Positions 49,803-58,765 of a stretch of 64,000 nucleotides of DNA are shown here, piece by piece. A program made the translations under genes and the position numbers. Position 1 is the stretch's first letter, and each line of letters begins with the position of its first letter. The notes beneath the pieces are model-generated. The model worked only from the letters and a program-made list of their open reading frames with translations. It had not been told where the DNA came from and made no database searches. This DNA is from an uncultured Francisella sp. (GTDB lineage: Bacteria > Pseudomonadota > Gammaproteobacteria > Burkholderiales > Neisseriaceae). Location of the stretch: contig CALTVE010000001.1 in assembly GCA_943913135.1 (NCBI GenBank), forward strand, positions 1 through 64,000. Direction: 5' to 3'.

Positions 49803-51067
49803 TGGAACAATATTCTCTACTAACTGGAATGCGAGATTTGCTTCCAGAAGAAGCAGAAAGCTGGTTAGCTTTAGAAAGTACCTTGTACGCTTGGGTGAAA
49901 AGCTACGGTTATGAATTGATTCGTACCCCTTTATTGGAGGATTCGAAGTTATTTTTGCATTCAGCTGGAGAAAGCAGCGATATTGTAGGCAAAGAAATGT
50001 ATCGTTTTGTTGACCAGAATGGGGAAGAAGTGGCGCTACGCCCTGAAGGCACAGCTTCGGTACTGCGAGCAGTTTTAGGAAACCATTATCTTTATTCTGG
50101 CCCTAAACGCTTGTGGTATTACGGGCCCATGTTTCGCCGTGAACGACCGCAAAAAGGACGTTATCGCCAATTTCATCAGCTTGGGGTAGAAGCTTTAGGG
50201 TTTGCAGAACCCGAAAGTGATGCTGAACTTTTATTAATGACTTACGATTTATGGAAACGTCTTGATATAGCAGATGCTCTGGTGCTGGAATTAAACACTT
50301 TAGGTAATAGCAGCGAAAGAAATGAATATCGTAAGGCGCTAGTGGCCTATTTTTCTGAAGTGTATGATCAACTTGATGAAGACAGCAAAAGAAGATTAAC
50401 GATTAATCCTTTACGCATTTTAGACAGTAAAGAAAAAAGTATGCAGCCTGTGATTGAAAAGGCCCCTAAATTCAACGATTATTTACAGGATGGTTCACAA
50501 TATTTTTATGATCGTTTAAAGCAGGCCTTACATGTTTTAGGGGTCCCCTTTAGAGAGAATCCACGCTTGGTGCGAGGCCTAGATTACTATAGTCACACAG
50601 TATTTGAGTGGGTCACTCAAGATTTAGGGAGTCAAGGGACCATCTGTGCAGGGGGACGTTATAACGATTTAATTGAAATTTTGGGTGGTAAAGCAACGCC
50701 TGCAGTAGGTTTTGCTCTAGGAATGGAGCGTCTTATCTTGCTATTGGCAGAAAAAGAGCGTTTACCCAAGCCTGCTGCTATTGATTTTTATCTGGTGAGC
50801 CAGAATAGAAAATGTCTTATAGAAGCATTGCGCTGTGCTACAATCCTGCGTGAACGCGGTTTTTCAGTGATGTTAGATTTTAGCTTGAAAAAGTTTGCCG
50901 CCCAATTTAAGAAAGCGGCTTCTTCGCATGCTCATTATGCGCTGGTGCTTGGTGAAGAAGAAGTGAAAGCCAGCCAAATTGTGGTAAAGGATTTACGTAC
51001 AGGTAAAGGCCAGCAGAGGATCAATCAGAAGGAATTAATCGATTTTTTAGCGCAATGGATGGTATAA
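49802..51067 (+). CDS. hisS: histidyl-tRNA synthetase
   Basis: 421 aa class II synthetase. TGMRDLLPEEAESW at the N-terminus, motif 2 GPMFRRERPQKGRYRQFHQLGVE, the histidine-specific VRGLDYYSHTVFEW, and CAGGRYNDLIEILGG; C-terminal anticodon domain. The ATG overlaps the ispG stop. Confidence 0.97.
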   Translation: MEQYSLLTGMRDLLPEEAESWLALESTLYAWVKSYGYELIRTPLLEDSKLFLHSAGESSDIVGKEMYRFVDQNGEEVALRPEGTASVLRAVLGNHYLYSGPKRLWYYGPMFRRERPQKGRYRQFHQLGVEALGFAEPESDAELLLMTYDLWKRLDIADALVLELNTLGNSSERNEYRKALVAYFSEVYDQLDEDSKRRLTINPLRILDSKEKSMQPVIEKAPKFNDYLQDGSQYFYDRLKQALHVLGVPFRENPRLVRGLDYYSHTVFEWVTQDLGSQGTICAGGRYNDLIEILGGKATPAVGFALGMERLILLLAEKERLPKPAAIDFYLVSQNRKCLIEALRCATILRERGFSVMLDFSLKKFAAQFKKAASSHAHYALVLGEEEVKASQIVVKDLRTGKGQQRINQKELIDFLAQWMV

Positions 51068-51727
51068 ATGGCTTTAGATTTGCAGCAGCAGGAAGAACTG
51101 GAAGAAGTAAAACGCATTTGGCATAAGTGGCTTAAGTGGGTAGTGTTGCTTTTGGTAATGATTGCTTTGATCACGATTATTGTTAGCGCTTACCGTAATT
51201 TCCGCAGTTACCAAAATACTCGCGCTACAGATGAATTGATTAGTTTCCAGCAGAAGCTCGAGGAAAAACAAGAAAGTATTGCTCTTAAGCAAGTTGCTGC
51301 CTTACAGAAAAATTATCCCCATACTTTACCGGCGGGGATTGCCACTGCGAGTTTAGGGACATTGGCTTTTTATAGGGGTAGGACAGAAGATGCCTTACGC
51401 CATTATCAATGGGTTTATGACCACGAAAAAAATGCTTTTCTGCAAGGGATCGCCGCTACTGATCTAGCCAAGATTAAGATGCAGCAAGGTCAGTTCCAAG
51501 AAGCACTTAAGCTTTTACAAAAGCCACCGACTAAAGAAGTACGCTTTTTATTTGAAGATTTGAAAGGCGATATTTATAAATCGATGGGCGATAATACTAA
51601 GGCGGTGGCTGCTTATGAGCGCGCCCTTAAAGCCTTGCCTAAAGAAAGTGCCGTAATAAGAAAATCTGATTTAGAAGAAATCGCCTCCCAGATAGAAGCG
51701 AAAAAAATTCTCCACTTACCTAGATGA
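51068..51727 (+). CDS. yfgM: YfgM, periplasmic chaperone/SecYEG ancillary subunit
   Basis: 219 aa. Cytoplasmic N-terminus, one membrane helix (about 24-43, WVVLLLVMIALITIIVSAY), then a periplasmic TPR domain. YfgM joins PpiD at the Sec translocon. Context supports the call: hisS-yfgM-bamB-der is the usual order, but bamB is missing here and der starts 4 nt inside yfgM. Confidence 0.9.
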   Translation: MALDLQQQEELEEVKRIWHKWLKWVVLLLVMIALITIIVSAYRNFRSYQNTRATDELISFQQKLEEKQESIALKQVAALQKNYPHTLPAGIATASLGTLAFYRGRTEDALRHYQWVYDHEKNAFLQGIAATDLAKIKMQQGQFQEALKLLQKPPTKEVRFLFEDLKGDIYKSMGDNTKAVAAYERALKALPKESAVIRKSDLEEIASQIEAKKILHLPR

Positions 51728-53133
51728 ATGTCAGCATTGTTTTGGTGGGACGGCCCAATGTGGGCAAATCCACCTTGTTTAATCGTCTCACACGTACTCA
51801 AGATGCCTTAGTGGCGGATATACCCGGTTTAACTCGAGATCGTCAATACGGTCGTGGTCGTTTAGGAAATAAGCCTTTTATCGTCATCGATGCAGGCGGT
51901 TTGGAAATTAGCAGTGATGAAGATCTGATGAGTGCTATGGCCAAGCAGACGGTCCGCGCTATTGATGGTGCTGATATCGTACTGTTTTTGGTAGATGCTC
52001 GCTCTGGCTTAGTAGCAGAAGATCGACATATTGCCGATTTTTTACGCAGGCGTAATCGGACGGTGAAAGTAGTGGTCAATAAAGGTGAAGGTCTAGATCC
52101 AACGGTGGCAAAAAGTGAGTTCTTTAACCTGGGTTTGGGAGAACCGGTGGTGATTTCTGCCGCTCATGGCGATGGGGTCAATCGTTTGATTAACCGTTTA
52201 TTGGCGCCTTTCCCAGATAGCGATGAACAAGAAATAATAGAAGATCACCCTGTTTTTACCGTGATTGGTCGCCCCAATGTAGGTAAATCTACCTTAGTCA
52301 ACCAGCTGCTTGGAGAAGAGCGCATGCTGGTGCAGAATGAGGCAGGCACTACCCGCGATGCCATTGCAACTTCTTTTAACCGAGAGAATCAAAAATTTAC
52401 CGTCATCGATACTGCGGGGGTGAGGCGTAGAGGTAAGGTTGAAGAAATTATTGAGAAGTTTTCAATTTTGAAAACCTTAAAAGCGATTGAAAAAAGCAAT
52501 GTAGTGATGTTGGTGTTAGATGCAAGTGAAGCCATCGCTCACCAAGATGCTGTGTTAGCCGAATATGCTGAAAAAGCGGGTAAAGCAGCCATTGTCGTAT
52601 TAAATAAGTGGGATAAACTGGATAGCGAACGAAAAAAGGTAATGAAAAAGGAACTGACTAAAAAACTTTATTTCCTCGATTACGCTGAAGTTTTTTACGT
52701 TTCTGCACTGTTAGGTAAAGGCATAGAGTCGCTACTAGGGGCTATTCAAAGGGCCTATTTGGCAGCATTTAAAAAGTTTTCTACTCCTCAAATCATGCGG
52801 GTATTAAAGGCAGCGGTTGACAAACAAGTGCCTCCTGAAGTGGGAGGAATTCGACCGAAAATGCGTTATGCCCATCAAGGTGGGTCCAATCCGCCTTTAA
52901 TTGTTATTCATGGGAATGCTTTACATAAAATTCCTTTAAGCTATCAGCGTTATTTACGTCGCAATTTCAGTACAGCTTTTGGCTTAGTGGGCACCCCTTT
53001 GCGTCTTAAATTGGTTTCACAAGAAAACCCCTATGCAGAAAAAGGCCAAAAGAAAAAGGTCAGTTTGCGTCGAGAAAAACTTAGTAACCGTATTGCTGCC
53101 CGGCTTAGAGATCGACAGGTTAATAAAAAATAG
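51724..53133 (+). CDS. der: GTPase Der (EngA)
   Basis: 469 aa with two GTPase domains and a KH-like domain for large-subunit assembly. G1 motifs GRPNVGKST occur at about 9-17 and again near residue 180; both domains have DTAG/DAGG and NKxD (VVNKGEGLD, an altered form in the first; LNKWDKLD in the second). The C-terminal tail is basic (KKKVSLRREKLSNRIAARLRDR). Confidence 0.97.
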   Translation: MNVSIVLVGRPNVGKSTLFNRLTRTQDALVADIPGLTRDRQYGRGRLGNKPFIVIDAGGLEISSDEDLMSAMAKQTVRAIDGADIVLFLVDARSGLVAEDRHIADFLRRRNRTVKVVVNKGEGLDPTVAKSEFFNLGLGEPVVISAAHGDGVNRLINRLLAPFPDSDEQEIIEDHPVFTVIGRPNVGKSTLVNQLLGEERMLVQNEAGTTRDAIATSFNRENQKFTVIDTAGVRRRGKVEEIIEKFSILKTLKAIEKSNVVMLVLDASEAIAHQDAVLAEYAEKAGKAAIVVLNKWDKLDSERKKVMKKELTKKLYFLDYAEVFYVSALLGKGIESLLGAIQRAYLAAFKKFSTPQIMRVLKAAVDKQVPPEVGGIRPKMRYAHQGGSNPPLIVIHGNALHKIPLSYQRYLRRNFSTAFGLVGTPLRLKLVSQENPYAEKGQKKKVSLRREKLSNRIAARLRDRQVNKK

Positions 53134-53172
53134 TGAAAAACTTAGCAATAGGCTTTAGGCTTGCTGAGTCTG

Positions 53173-53181
53173 TGATATAGT
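53173..53181 (+). promoter_or_regulatory. extended -10 promoter of hfq
   Basis: TGA followed by TATAGT (53176-53181), 47 nt before the hfq ATG. It gives hfq a promoter separate from der. Confidence 0.45.
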
Positions 53182-53227
53182 TAATGGGTAACGTAACAAA
53201 ATGGACTTACTTTAGAAAAGAGCAAGA

Positions 53228-53512
53228 ATGATAAACAAAACCCAATTACAAGATCCTTTTTTAAATGCGGTACGGCGTGAGCGCGTTCCTTTATCAATTT
53301 ACCTGGTCAATGGTATTAAATTGCAAGGGGTAGTGGATTCTTTTGATCAGTATGCGATTCTTTTAAAGAGCGCCAATGTGACTCAAATGGTGTATAAGCA
53401 TGCCATTTCTACCATGGTACCTTCTCGTAAATTATCTTTTAGAGGAGAAGGAGAGGGAGAAGAAAACGCAAATTTTACGCCCTCAGAATCAGAAAATGAG
53501 CACAGTGAATAG
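53228..53512 (+). CDS. hfq: RNA chaperone Hfq
   Basis: 94 aa. Sm1 motif LQDPFLNAVRRERVPLSIYLVNGIKLQGVV and Sm2 VYKHAISTMVPSR are complete; the C-terminal tail (about 70-94) is acidic, Glu/Ser/Asn-rich, as in longer Hfqs. It pairs sRNAs with mRNAs. It is not next to miaA or hflX as in E. coli but between der and msbA. Confidence 0.97.
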   Translation: MINKTQLQDPFLNAVRRERVPLSIYLVNGIKLQGVVDSFDQYAILLKSANVTQMVYKHAISTMVPSRKLSFRGEGEGEENANFTPSESENEHSE

Positions 53513-53568
53513 CTTTTATCGTTTTATGACTTGTTTTTGAAAAAAGCCTTTCTGTCTATTTTTAAATT

Positions 53569-55326
53569 ATGGCGTCCCCAACCGAGCGCGCAAATCTTAA
53601 GCTGTATCAGCGCCTTTGGCGATATCTTTCTGGCTATTGGCGTTGGTTTTCGATAGCGGTGGTTGCCATGGTGGTGGCCTCTGTCACTACCCCCTTTTTT
53701 GCGCTTTTAACCAAGCCTCTTATCGATAAGGGCTTTATAGAGCAGAATAAGTCTTATATGGTGAGCATCCCCATTGCCATTGTTTTGTTGTTCCTCCTGC
53801 GTGGGTTTGCTAATTTCCTCAATGATTATTTAACGACTTATCTCTCTAGCCACTTAGTGCAACGGGTGAGAGCTGAACTGTACCGCAAAATCGTGCGTTT
53901 ACCTTTAAGTTTTTTCCATCAAGAAAGTAGTGGCCGCATGGTGTCGCGTGTTTTAAGCGATGCTGACCAAATCACCGATGCCGGTTTTAATGTAGTCACC
54001 GTCTTGGCTAAGGATGGGGTCGTGGTAGTAGGCCTACTTTTGGTATTGTTTTACCTAGATTGGCGTTTAACTTTAATTACCTTTTTTACTTTGGTGATCG
54101 TGTCGATTTTAGTGCGCTTGCTAAGTAAAAGGATGCGCCACCTAACCACTTTAAACCAGAGCTATCTTGGTAAAATGGCCTCTCTTTTAAAAGAGACGAT
54201 TGAAGGGATTAAGGAAATTAAAGTATATGGTGCTTATAAAGAAACTTATCAAACGTTTCAAAAGGTTACCCATGATATCCGTCGAAATCAAGTAAAACAA
54301 CGAGTGGCTAATGCTGCCAGCACAGCGATTACCCAATTTTTAATTGCCTGTGCTTTAGCAGCGATTATCTTTTTTGCTGGCTTAAGATCCCACCGTGGTT
54401 TAACAGCTGGGACTTTCATGGCTTTTTTAAGTTCGATGATGGCGATGTTTGACCCGTTAAAACGCATGACCAATGTGATGCAGATTTTACAGCGGGGGTT
54501 ATCAGGAGCAGAAAGTGTCTTCCGTTTTTTAGACCGCTCTGAGGAAAAGAACCGCGGTCAGTTAGTACTTTCTGACTTAAAAGAAAATATTTATTTTGAT
54601 AAAGTTTTTTTTCAGTATCCAGAGGGAGAGAAGAATGCTTTAAAAGGGGTGGATCTACGAGTTAAAAAGGGAGAAGTGGTGGCGATTGTCGGCGCTTCAG
54701 GTTCAGGGAAGAGCACTTTAGTCAATTTGTTACCGCGTTTTTACGAACCGACTGCGGGAAAAGTATACTGGGATGGTACTCCTCTGAACGCGTTTGTCTT
54801 AGAAAGCCTGAGAGAGTCTATTGCTATTGTCAATCAAGATATCGTTCTGTTTGATGATACCATCGCGTATAACGTCGCTTTTGGTACTTCTGTATCTCGC
54901 CCAGAAATTGTACATGCATTAAAGGCAGCGAATGCATGGGAATTTGTTACGGCCTTACCTAAGGGGATAGACAGTAAGATCGGTGAAAATGGAGCTCGTT
55001 TGTCAGGTGGGCAAAGGCAAAGATTAATGATCGCCCGTGCTTTCTTAAAAAAAGCGCCGATTCTAATATTAGATGAAGCAACCAGTGCTTTGGATATGGC
55101 CTCAGAAAAGGCGGTGCAAGAAGCATTAGAACGTTTGATGCAGGAATGCACCACCTTGGTTATTGCTCACCGTTTGGCGACCATACGTTCAGCCGATTTT
55201 ATTGTGGTTATGAATGAAGGCGAAATTGTCGAGCAAGGCAGCCACGAACAATTATTAGCGCAAGCGGGTTTTTACCGCCGCTTATATCAAATGCAGTTTG
55301 AAAAAAGTCGAGTCGATAAGGGTTAA
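53569..55326 (+). CDS. msbA: lipid A export ABC transporter MsbA
   Basis: 585 aa, a half-transporter with six helices (about 25-310) fused to an ATPase domain. It flips lipid A-core across the inner membrane. Walker A GASGSGKSTL, signature RLSGGQRQRLMIARAF, Walker B ILILDEATSALD. No lpxK follows; fpr does, after 6 nt. Confidence 0.93.
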   Translation: MASPTERANLKLYQRLWRYLSGYWRWFSIAVVAMVVASVTTPFFALLTKPLIDKGFIEQNKSYMVSIPIAIVLLFLLRGFANFLNDYLTTYLSSHLVQRVRAELYRKIVRLPLSFFHQESSGRMVSRVLSDADQITDAGFNVVTVLAKDGVVVVGLLLVLFYLDWRLTLITFFTLVIVSILVRLLSKRMRHLTTLNQSYLGKMASLLKETIEGIKEIKVYGAYKETYQTFQKVTHDIRRNQVKQRVANAASTAITQFLIACALAAIIFFAGLRSHRGLTAGTFMAFLSSMMAMFDPLKRMTNVMQILQRGLSGAESVFRFLDRSEEKNRGQLVLSDLKENIYFDKVFFQYPEGEKNALKGVDLRVKKGEVVAIVGASGSGKSTLVNLLPRFYEPTAGKVYWDGTPLNAFVLESLRESIAIVNQDIVLFDDTIAYNVAFGTSVSRPEIVHALKAANAWEFVTALPKGIDSKIGENGARLSGGQRQRLMIARAFLKKAPILILDEATSALDMASEKAVQEALERLMQECTTLVIAHRLATIRSADFIVVMNEGEIVEQGSHEQLLAQAGFYRRLYQMQFEKSRVDKG

Positions 55327-55332
55327 AACAGC

Positions 55333-56112
55333 ATGTCAGCGTATTTTGAAGAGCAGGTTTTAAGCGTATACCATTGGAATAGCAGTTACTTTTCATTTAC
55401 CTGTACCCGTAATGAAAGTTTGCGTTTTGAAAATGGACAGTTTGTCATGGTAGGTTTGCGCTTACCTGGTCAAGAAAGGCCTATTGTTCGTGCTTACAGT
55501 ATTGCCAGCGCTAACTGGGAAGAACATCTGGAATTCTTCAGCATTAAAGTAAGCGATGGTGCTTTGACTCAGCATCTTCAGCATCTAAAGGTGGGAGATA
55601 CAGTATTGGTCAGTAAAAAACCGACTGGCACCTTAGTATTATCCGATTTATTTCCCGGGAAAAGGCTTTATTTACTTTCTACGGGTACTGGATTGGCGCC
55701 TTTTCTATCCATCACCAAGGACCCTGAAGCATACGAAAATTTCGAAAAAATTATTTTACTTCACGGGGTAAGGAAAAAAGAAGATCTTGCCTATTACACT
55801 CGATTTACCAAAGAATTAGCTGAGCACGAGTACTTGGGGGACTTAGTAAAGGAAAAACTGGTTTACTATCCCATTGTCTCTCGGGAGAAATTTATTCATC
55901 AGGGTAGAATTACTCATTTATTAGAAAACGGTCAGGTATTTAAAGATTTATCTTTACCTATAATCAACCCACAAGAGGATAGGGCAATGATTTGTGGGGG
56001 CCCTGCCATGTTAAAAGATACCAGTCAAGTTTTAGAAAAATTCCATTTAAGTCCCTCGCCCAAAAGAGGGGAATTGGGACAATACTTAATCGAACGTGCT
56101 TTTGTAGGATAA
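55333..56112 (+). CDS. fpr: ferredoxin-NADP reductase
   Basis: 259 aa flavoprotein: FAD motif RAYSIAS (with upstream FENGQFVMVGL), NADP site STGTGLAPFLSI, and the C-terminal GQYLIERAFVG typical of bacterial Fpr. It passes electrons between NADPH and ferredoxin, possibly the NrdB-linked ferredoxin or the RnfB-like protein of this window. Confidence 0.93.
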   Translation: MSAYFEEQVLSVYHWNSSYFSFTCTRNESLRFENGQFVMVGLRLPGQERPIVRAYSIASANWEEHLEFFSIKVSDGALTQHLQHLKVGDTVLVSKKPTGTLVLSDLFPGKRLYLLSTGTGLAPFLSITKDPEAYENFEKIILLHGVRKKEDLAYYTRFTKELAEHEYLGDLVKEKLVYYPIVSREKFIHQGRITHLLENGQVFKDLSLPIINPQEDRAMICGGPAMLKDTSQVLEKFHLSPSPKRGELGQYLIERAFVG

Positions 56113-56169
56113 AATTAGCTTAAAAGCATTAAAACACGTCCTTAGCACACTCACACTAGGAAGCTGACC

Positions 56170-57099
56170 ATGTATACCACATTTTTTTCTCTGCTTTGGG
56201 TCATGATGCCTTTAGTAGTGGGATTTATGTGTAAATTGCCAATGACCAGTCGAGCCTATCATTGGTCGCATTCTTTAATTACCTTCTGTTTATGCGCTAT
56301 TTTGTTCATCACCGGCGGTAGTCTTGCCACCATGGATGATTTAGGGGAAGAAGTAAAAAATGTTTTTGTTCAAGGCTTATGTATCTTATCAGTTACGCTG
56401 TTTTTAAATATTGTTTTTTTGTGGCTGGCACATGCACGTAAACGCATTCAAAAAAAAGAGCATCATTTGGATGCGGACGATAAAAAAGGGATATTAATTT
56501 TTAGCTTAAAGCAGGTGGTGTGGTTAGTGATTGGTTTTGCTGTCGGTTATTTTGTTCCTTTTTGGGTGAAAGCCAGTGCCACTGCCGTGGATATTTTATT
56601 GTGGCTGATTCTTTTTACTATAGGGTTTCAATTGCGCAGTCGCGGGGTTAGCTTGTGGTCAGCTTTATTTAATAAAGGAGGGATAGAAATTACTTTTTTC
56701 TTTTTATTAAGCTGCTGGGTCGCTTCTTGGTTAGTTAGCCTGGTACTGCCTGAACTAACTTTTTTACAAAGTTTAGCTATCAATTCGGGTTTTGGGTGGT
56801 ATAGTTTAAGCAGCGGTTTAATAAGTAATGCTTATGGGCCCTTTTGGGGCGCAGTCGCTTTGATAAATGATTTAGGTAGAGAGATTATTTCATTTGTGTT
56901 AATCCCCCCCTTGATGCGTTTTTCTTCAGCGGCGGCAATTGGTATCACCGGCTCAACCAGCTTGGATTTTACTTTACCGGTTATTAAAAAAACCGGAGGC
57001 ATTCACGTGGTGCCCCGTGCGATTAGTTTTGGTTTTATCACAACTCTGTTAAGTCCCTTGTTGATGACTGTTTTTACCCAGTTATCAAAACTAAGCTAA
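56170..57099 (+). CDS. lysO: lysine exporter LysO family (DUF340) membrane protein
   Basis: 309 aa, about eight membrane helices, no signal peptide. The C-terminal DUF340 block (SGFGWYSLSSGLIS, then INDLGREI and GSTSLDFTLPVIKK) matches E. coli LysO/YbjE, which exports lysine and its toxic analogues. AGGAAG precedes the ATG. The aminotransferase gene follows after 10 nt, so amino-acid handling may be linked. Confidence 0.85.
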   Translation: MYTTFFSLLWVMMPLVVGFMCKLPMTSRAYHWSHSLITFCLCAILFITGGSLATMDDLGEEVKNVFVQGLCILSVTLFLNIVFLWLAHARKRIQKKEHHLDADDKKGILIFSLKQVVWLVIGFAVGYFVPFWVKASATAVDILLWLILFTIGFQLRSRGVSLWSALFNKGGIEITFFFLLSCWVASWLVSLVLPELTFLQSLAINSGFGWYSLSSGLISNAYGPFWGAVALINDLGREIISFVLIPPLMRFSSAAAIGITGSTSLDFTLPVIKKTGGIHVVPRAISFGFITTLLSPLLMTVFTQLSKLS

Positions 57100-57109
57100 A
57101 GGATAAAAA

Positions 57110-58303
57110 ATGTTCGAACAAGTCGATTTTTTTCCAGGCGACCCAATTTTGTCTTTAGTTACTTTTTTTAATAAAGATGCACGTAAAGAAAAAGTAAATT
57201 TAAGTATAGGGGTGTATCTGGATGCAGAAGGGCGCCTCCCGGTGCTAAAAGCTGTACAAGAGGCAGAAAGCATTTTATATAGCGAACACCCTCCGCGTGC
57301 CTATTTGCCTATGGAAGGTCTTCAGGAGTATCGGACTGCTACGCAAGAGTTGCTCTTTGGAGAAAATAATCCGCTTTTGAAAGAAAATAAAATCCAGACC
57401 ATACAAACGATTGGTGGCTCTGGCGCACTGCGTGTAGGAGCTAGTTTCTTATACGAATATTTTCCTGATAGTACCGTGTATGTCAGCGATCCTACTTGGG
57501 CTAATCATAGGGCCATCTTTAATGCTGCCGGTTTTGAAGTTAAGTATTACCCTTATTATGATCGGGAGAAAGGAGGCATAAGATTTGACGCCTTGTATGA
57601 AACCATTGCCGATCTACCTGAAAAAAGTATTATTCTTCTACATCCTTCTTGCCATAATCCCACCGGGATGGATTTAAGCAAAGAGCAATGGGATAAGCTA
57701 TTACCTTTATTAAAAGAAAAAAATCATATTCCTTTTATGGATTTGGCCTATCAAGGTTTGGGCGAAGGGATTAGTGAAGATGCTTATGCAGCTCGTCGCG
57801 CTGCAGAGTTGGGACTTGGTTTTTTGCTTGCTAATTCATACTCGAAAAACTTTTCTCTGTACGGCGAACGCGTAGGGGGGTTAAGCATTATTGCTGGCAC
57901 TGCGGAAGAAGCCCGCTTGGTATTTAGTCAATTTCAACATACCGTCCGTCGTTTTTATTCTAGCCCGGTGTTCTATGGGGGCCATATTGTATCAATTGTG
58001 TTAAACAGCCCCAAGCTATATGCTCAATGGGAAAAAGAAGTAGAAAAAATGCGGGAGCGCGTGTTAACAATGCGCCAGGCTTTATATGAACGCTTAAACG
58101 GTAAAGAGCATAATAGAAACTTCGAGTTTCTGATTAAACAAAAGGGTATTTTTAGTTTTACTGGGTTAACTAGAGAACAAGTAGTGCGGTTACGCGAAGA
58201 ATACGCGATTTATTTGGTAGAAAATGGCCGTATGTGTATAGCAGGTTTATCGGGTAATAATATCGATTATGTGGCCGATAGTTTTTTGAAGGTAATGAAT
58301 TAA
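57110..58303 (+). CDS. aspartate/aromatic aminotransferase (AspC/TyrB family)
   Basis: 397 aa PLP enzyme of the class Ialpha type. The cofactor Lys lies in ANSYSKNFSLYGERVG, the PLP-ring motif in HPSCHNPTGMD, and the carboxylate-binding Arg at the C-terminus. It exchanges amino groups between aspartate or aromatic amino acids and 2-oxoglutarate; AspC and TyrB cannot be told apart by eye. Its end is 1 nt from a convergent gene. Confidence 0.92.
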   Translation: MFEQVDFFPGDPILSLVTFFNKDARKEKVNLSIGVYLDAEGRLPVLKAVQEAESILYSEHPPRAYLPMEGLQEYRTATQELLFGENNPLLKENKIQTIQTIGGSGALRVGASFLYEYFPDSTVYVSDPTWANHRAIFNAAGFEVKYYPYYDREKGGIRFDALYETIADLPEKSIILLHPSCHNPTGMDLSKEQWDKLLPLLKEKNHIPFMDLAYQGLGEGISEDAYAARRAAELGLGFLLANSYSKNFSLYGERVGGLSIIAGTAEEARLVFSQFQHTVRRFYSSPVFYGGHIVSIVLNSPKLYAQWEKEVEKMRERVLTMRQALYERLNGKEHNRNFEFLIKQKGIFSFTGLTREQVVRLREEYAIYLVENGRMCIAGLSGNNIDYVADSFLKVMN

Positions 58304-58304
58304 A

Positions 58305-58745
58305 CTAGTGGCTTTCACTTAAACCAAAAAAATAGCATAAAAACTGATCAAAGGAAGGCCAGTAATAATCGAAATCCTCTTCGCTTAGGCGAAGAGGATC
58401 GTCATCGTCGTTTAATAGGACTGAATCTTCTTCTTTATCATAGAGAAAAAACCAATCTCGGGTACGACTAAGCGGTAAATATTTTTCCGGGACCCCTTTT
58501 TCTTTTAACATATTTAAATAGTCGGTATCTTGCCAAAGTAGAATCACATCGCCGAAGACGCCAATGTCTCTTTTGCCTGCCGTACACAAGCTTTCGTATT
58601 TGCTTAAATAGGCAAATAAGCTACTGTGAGGAAGAATGCCCTTTTCCCGTAAAACAAGCAAATGCTCTTTTTGCTTTTCCCGATTTAGACGAGGGTCATA
58701 ACCTAATTTGTGGTTTAGAAATTGCTCAATTAACTTGCTTAACAT
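58305..58745 (-). CDS. uncharacterised small acidic protein, possibly SUKH-like
   Basis: 146 aa, cytoplasmic. Not firmly recognised. The acidic middle (LYDKEEDSVLLNDDDDPLRLSEEDF) followed by YWPSFDQFLCYFFGL recalls the end of SMI1/KNR4 (SUKH) domains, found in immunity and housekeeping proteins. It ends an apparent operon (20 nt after the RnfB-like gene). No toxin-like gene is adjacent. Treat the family assignment as tentative. Confidence 0.6.
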   Translation of the reverse strand: MLSKLIEQFLNHKLGYDPRLNREKQKEHLLVLREKGILPHSSLFAYLSKYESLCTAGKRDIGVFGDVILLWQDTDYLNMLKEKGVPEKYLPLSRTRDWFFLYDKEEDSVLLNDDDDPLRLSEEDFDYYWPSFDQFLCYFFGLSESH

Positions 58746-58765
58746 GGTTGAGGTGCAATAAAAAG

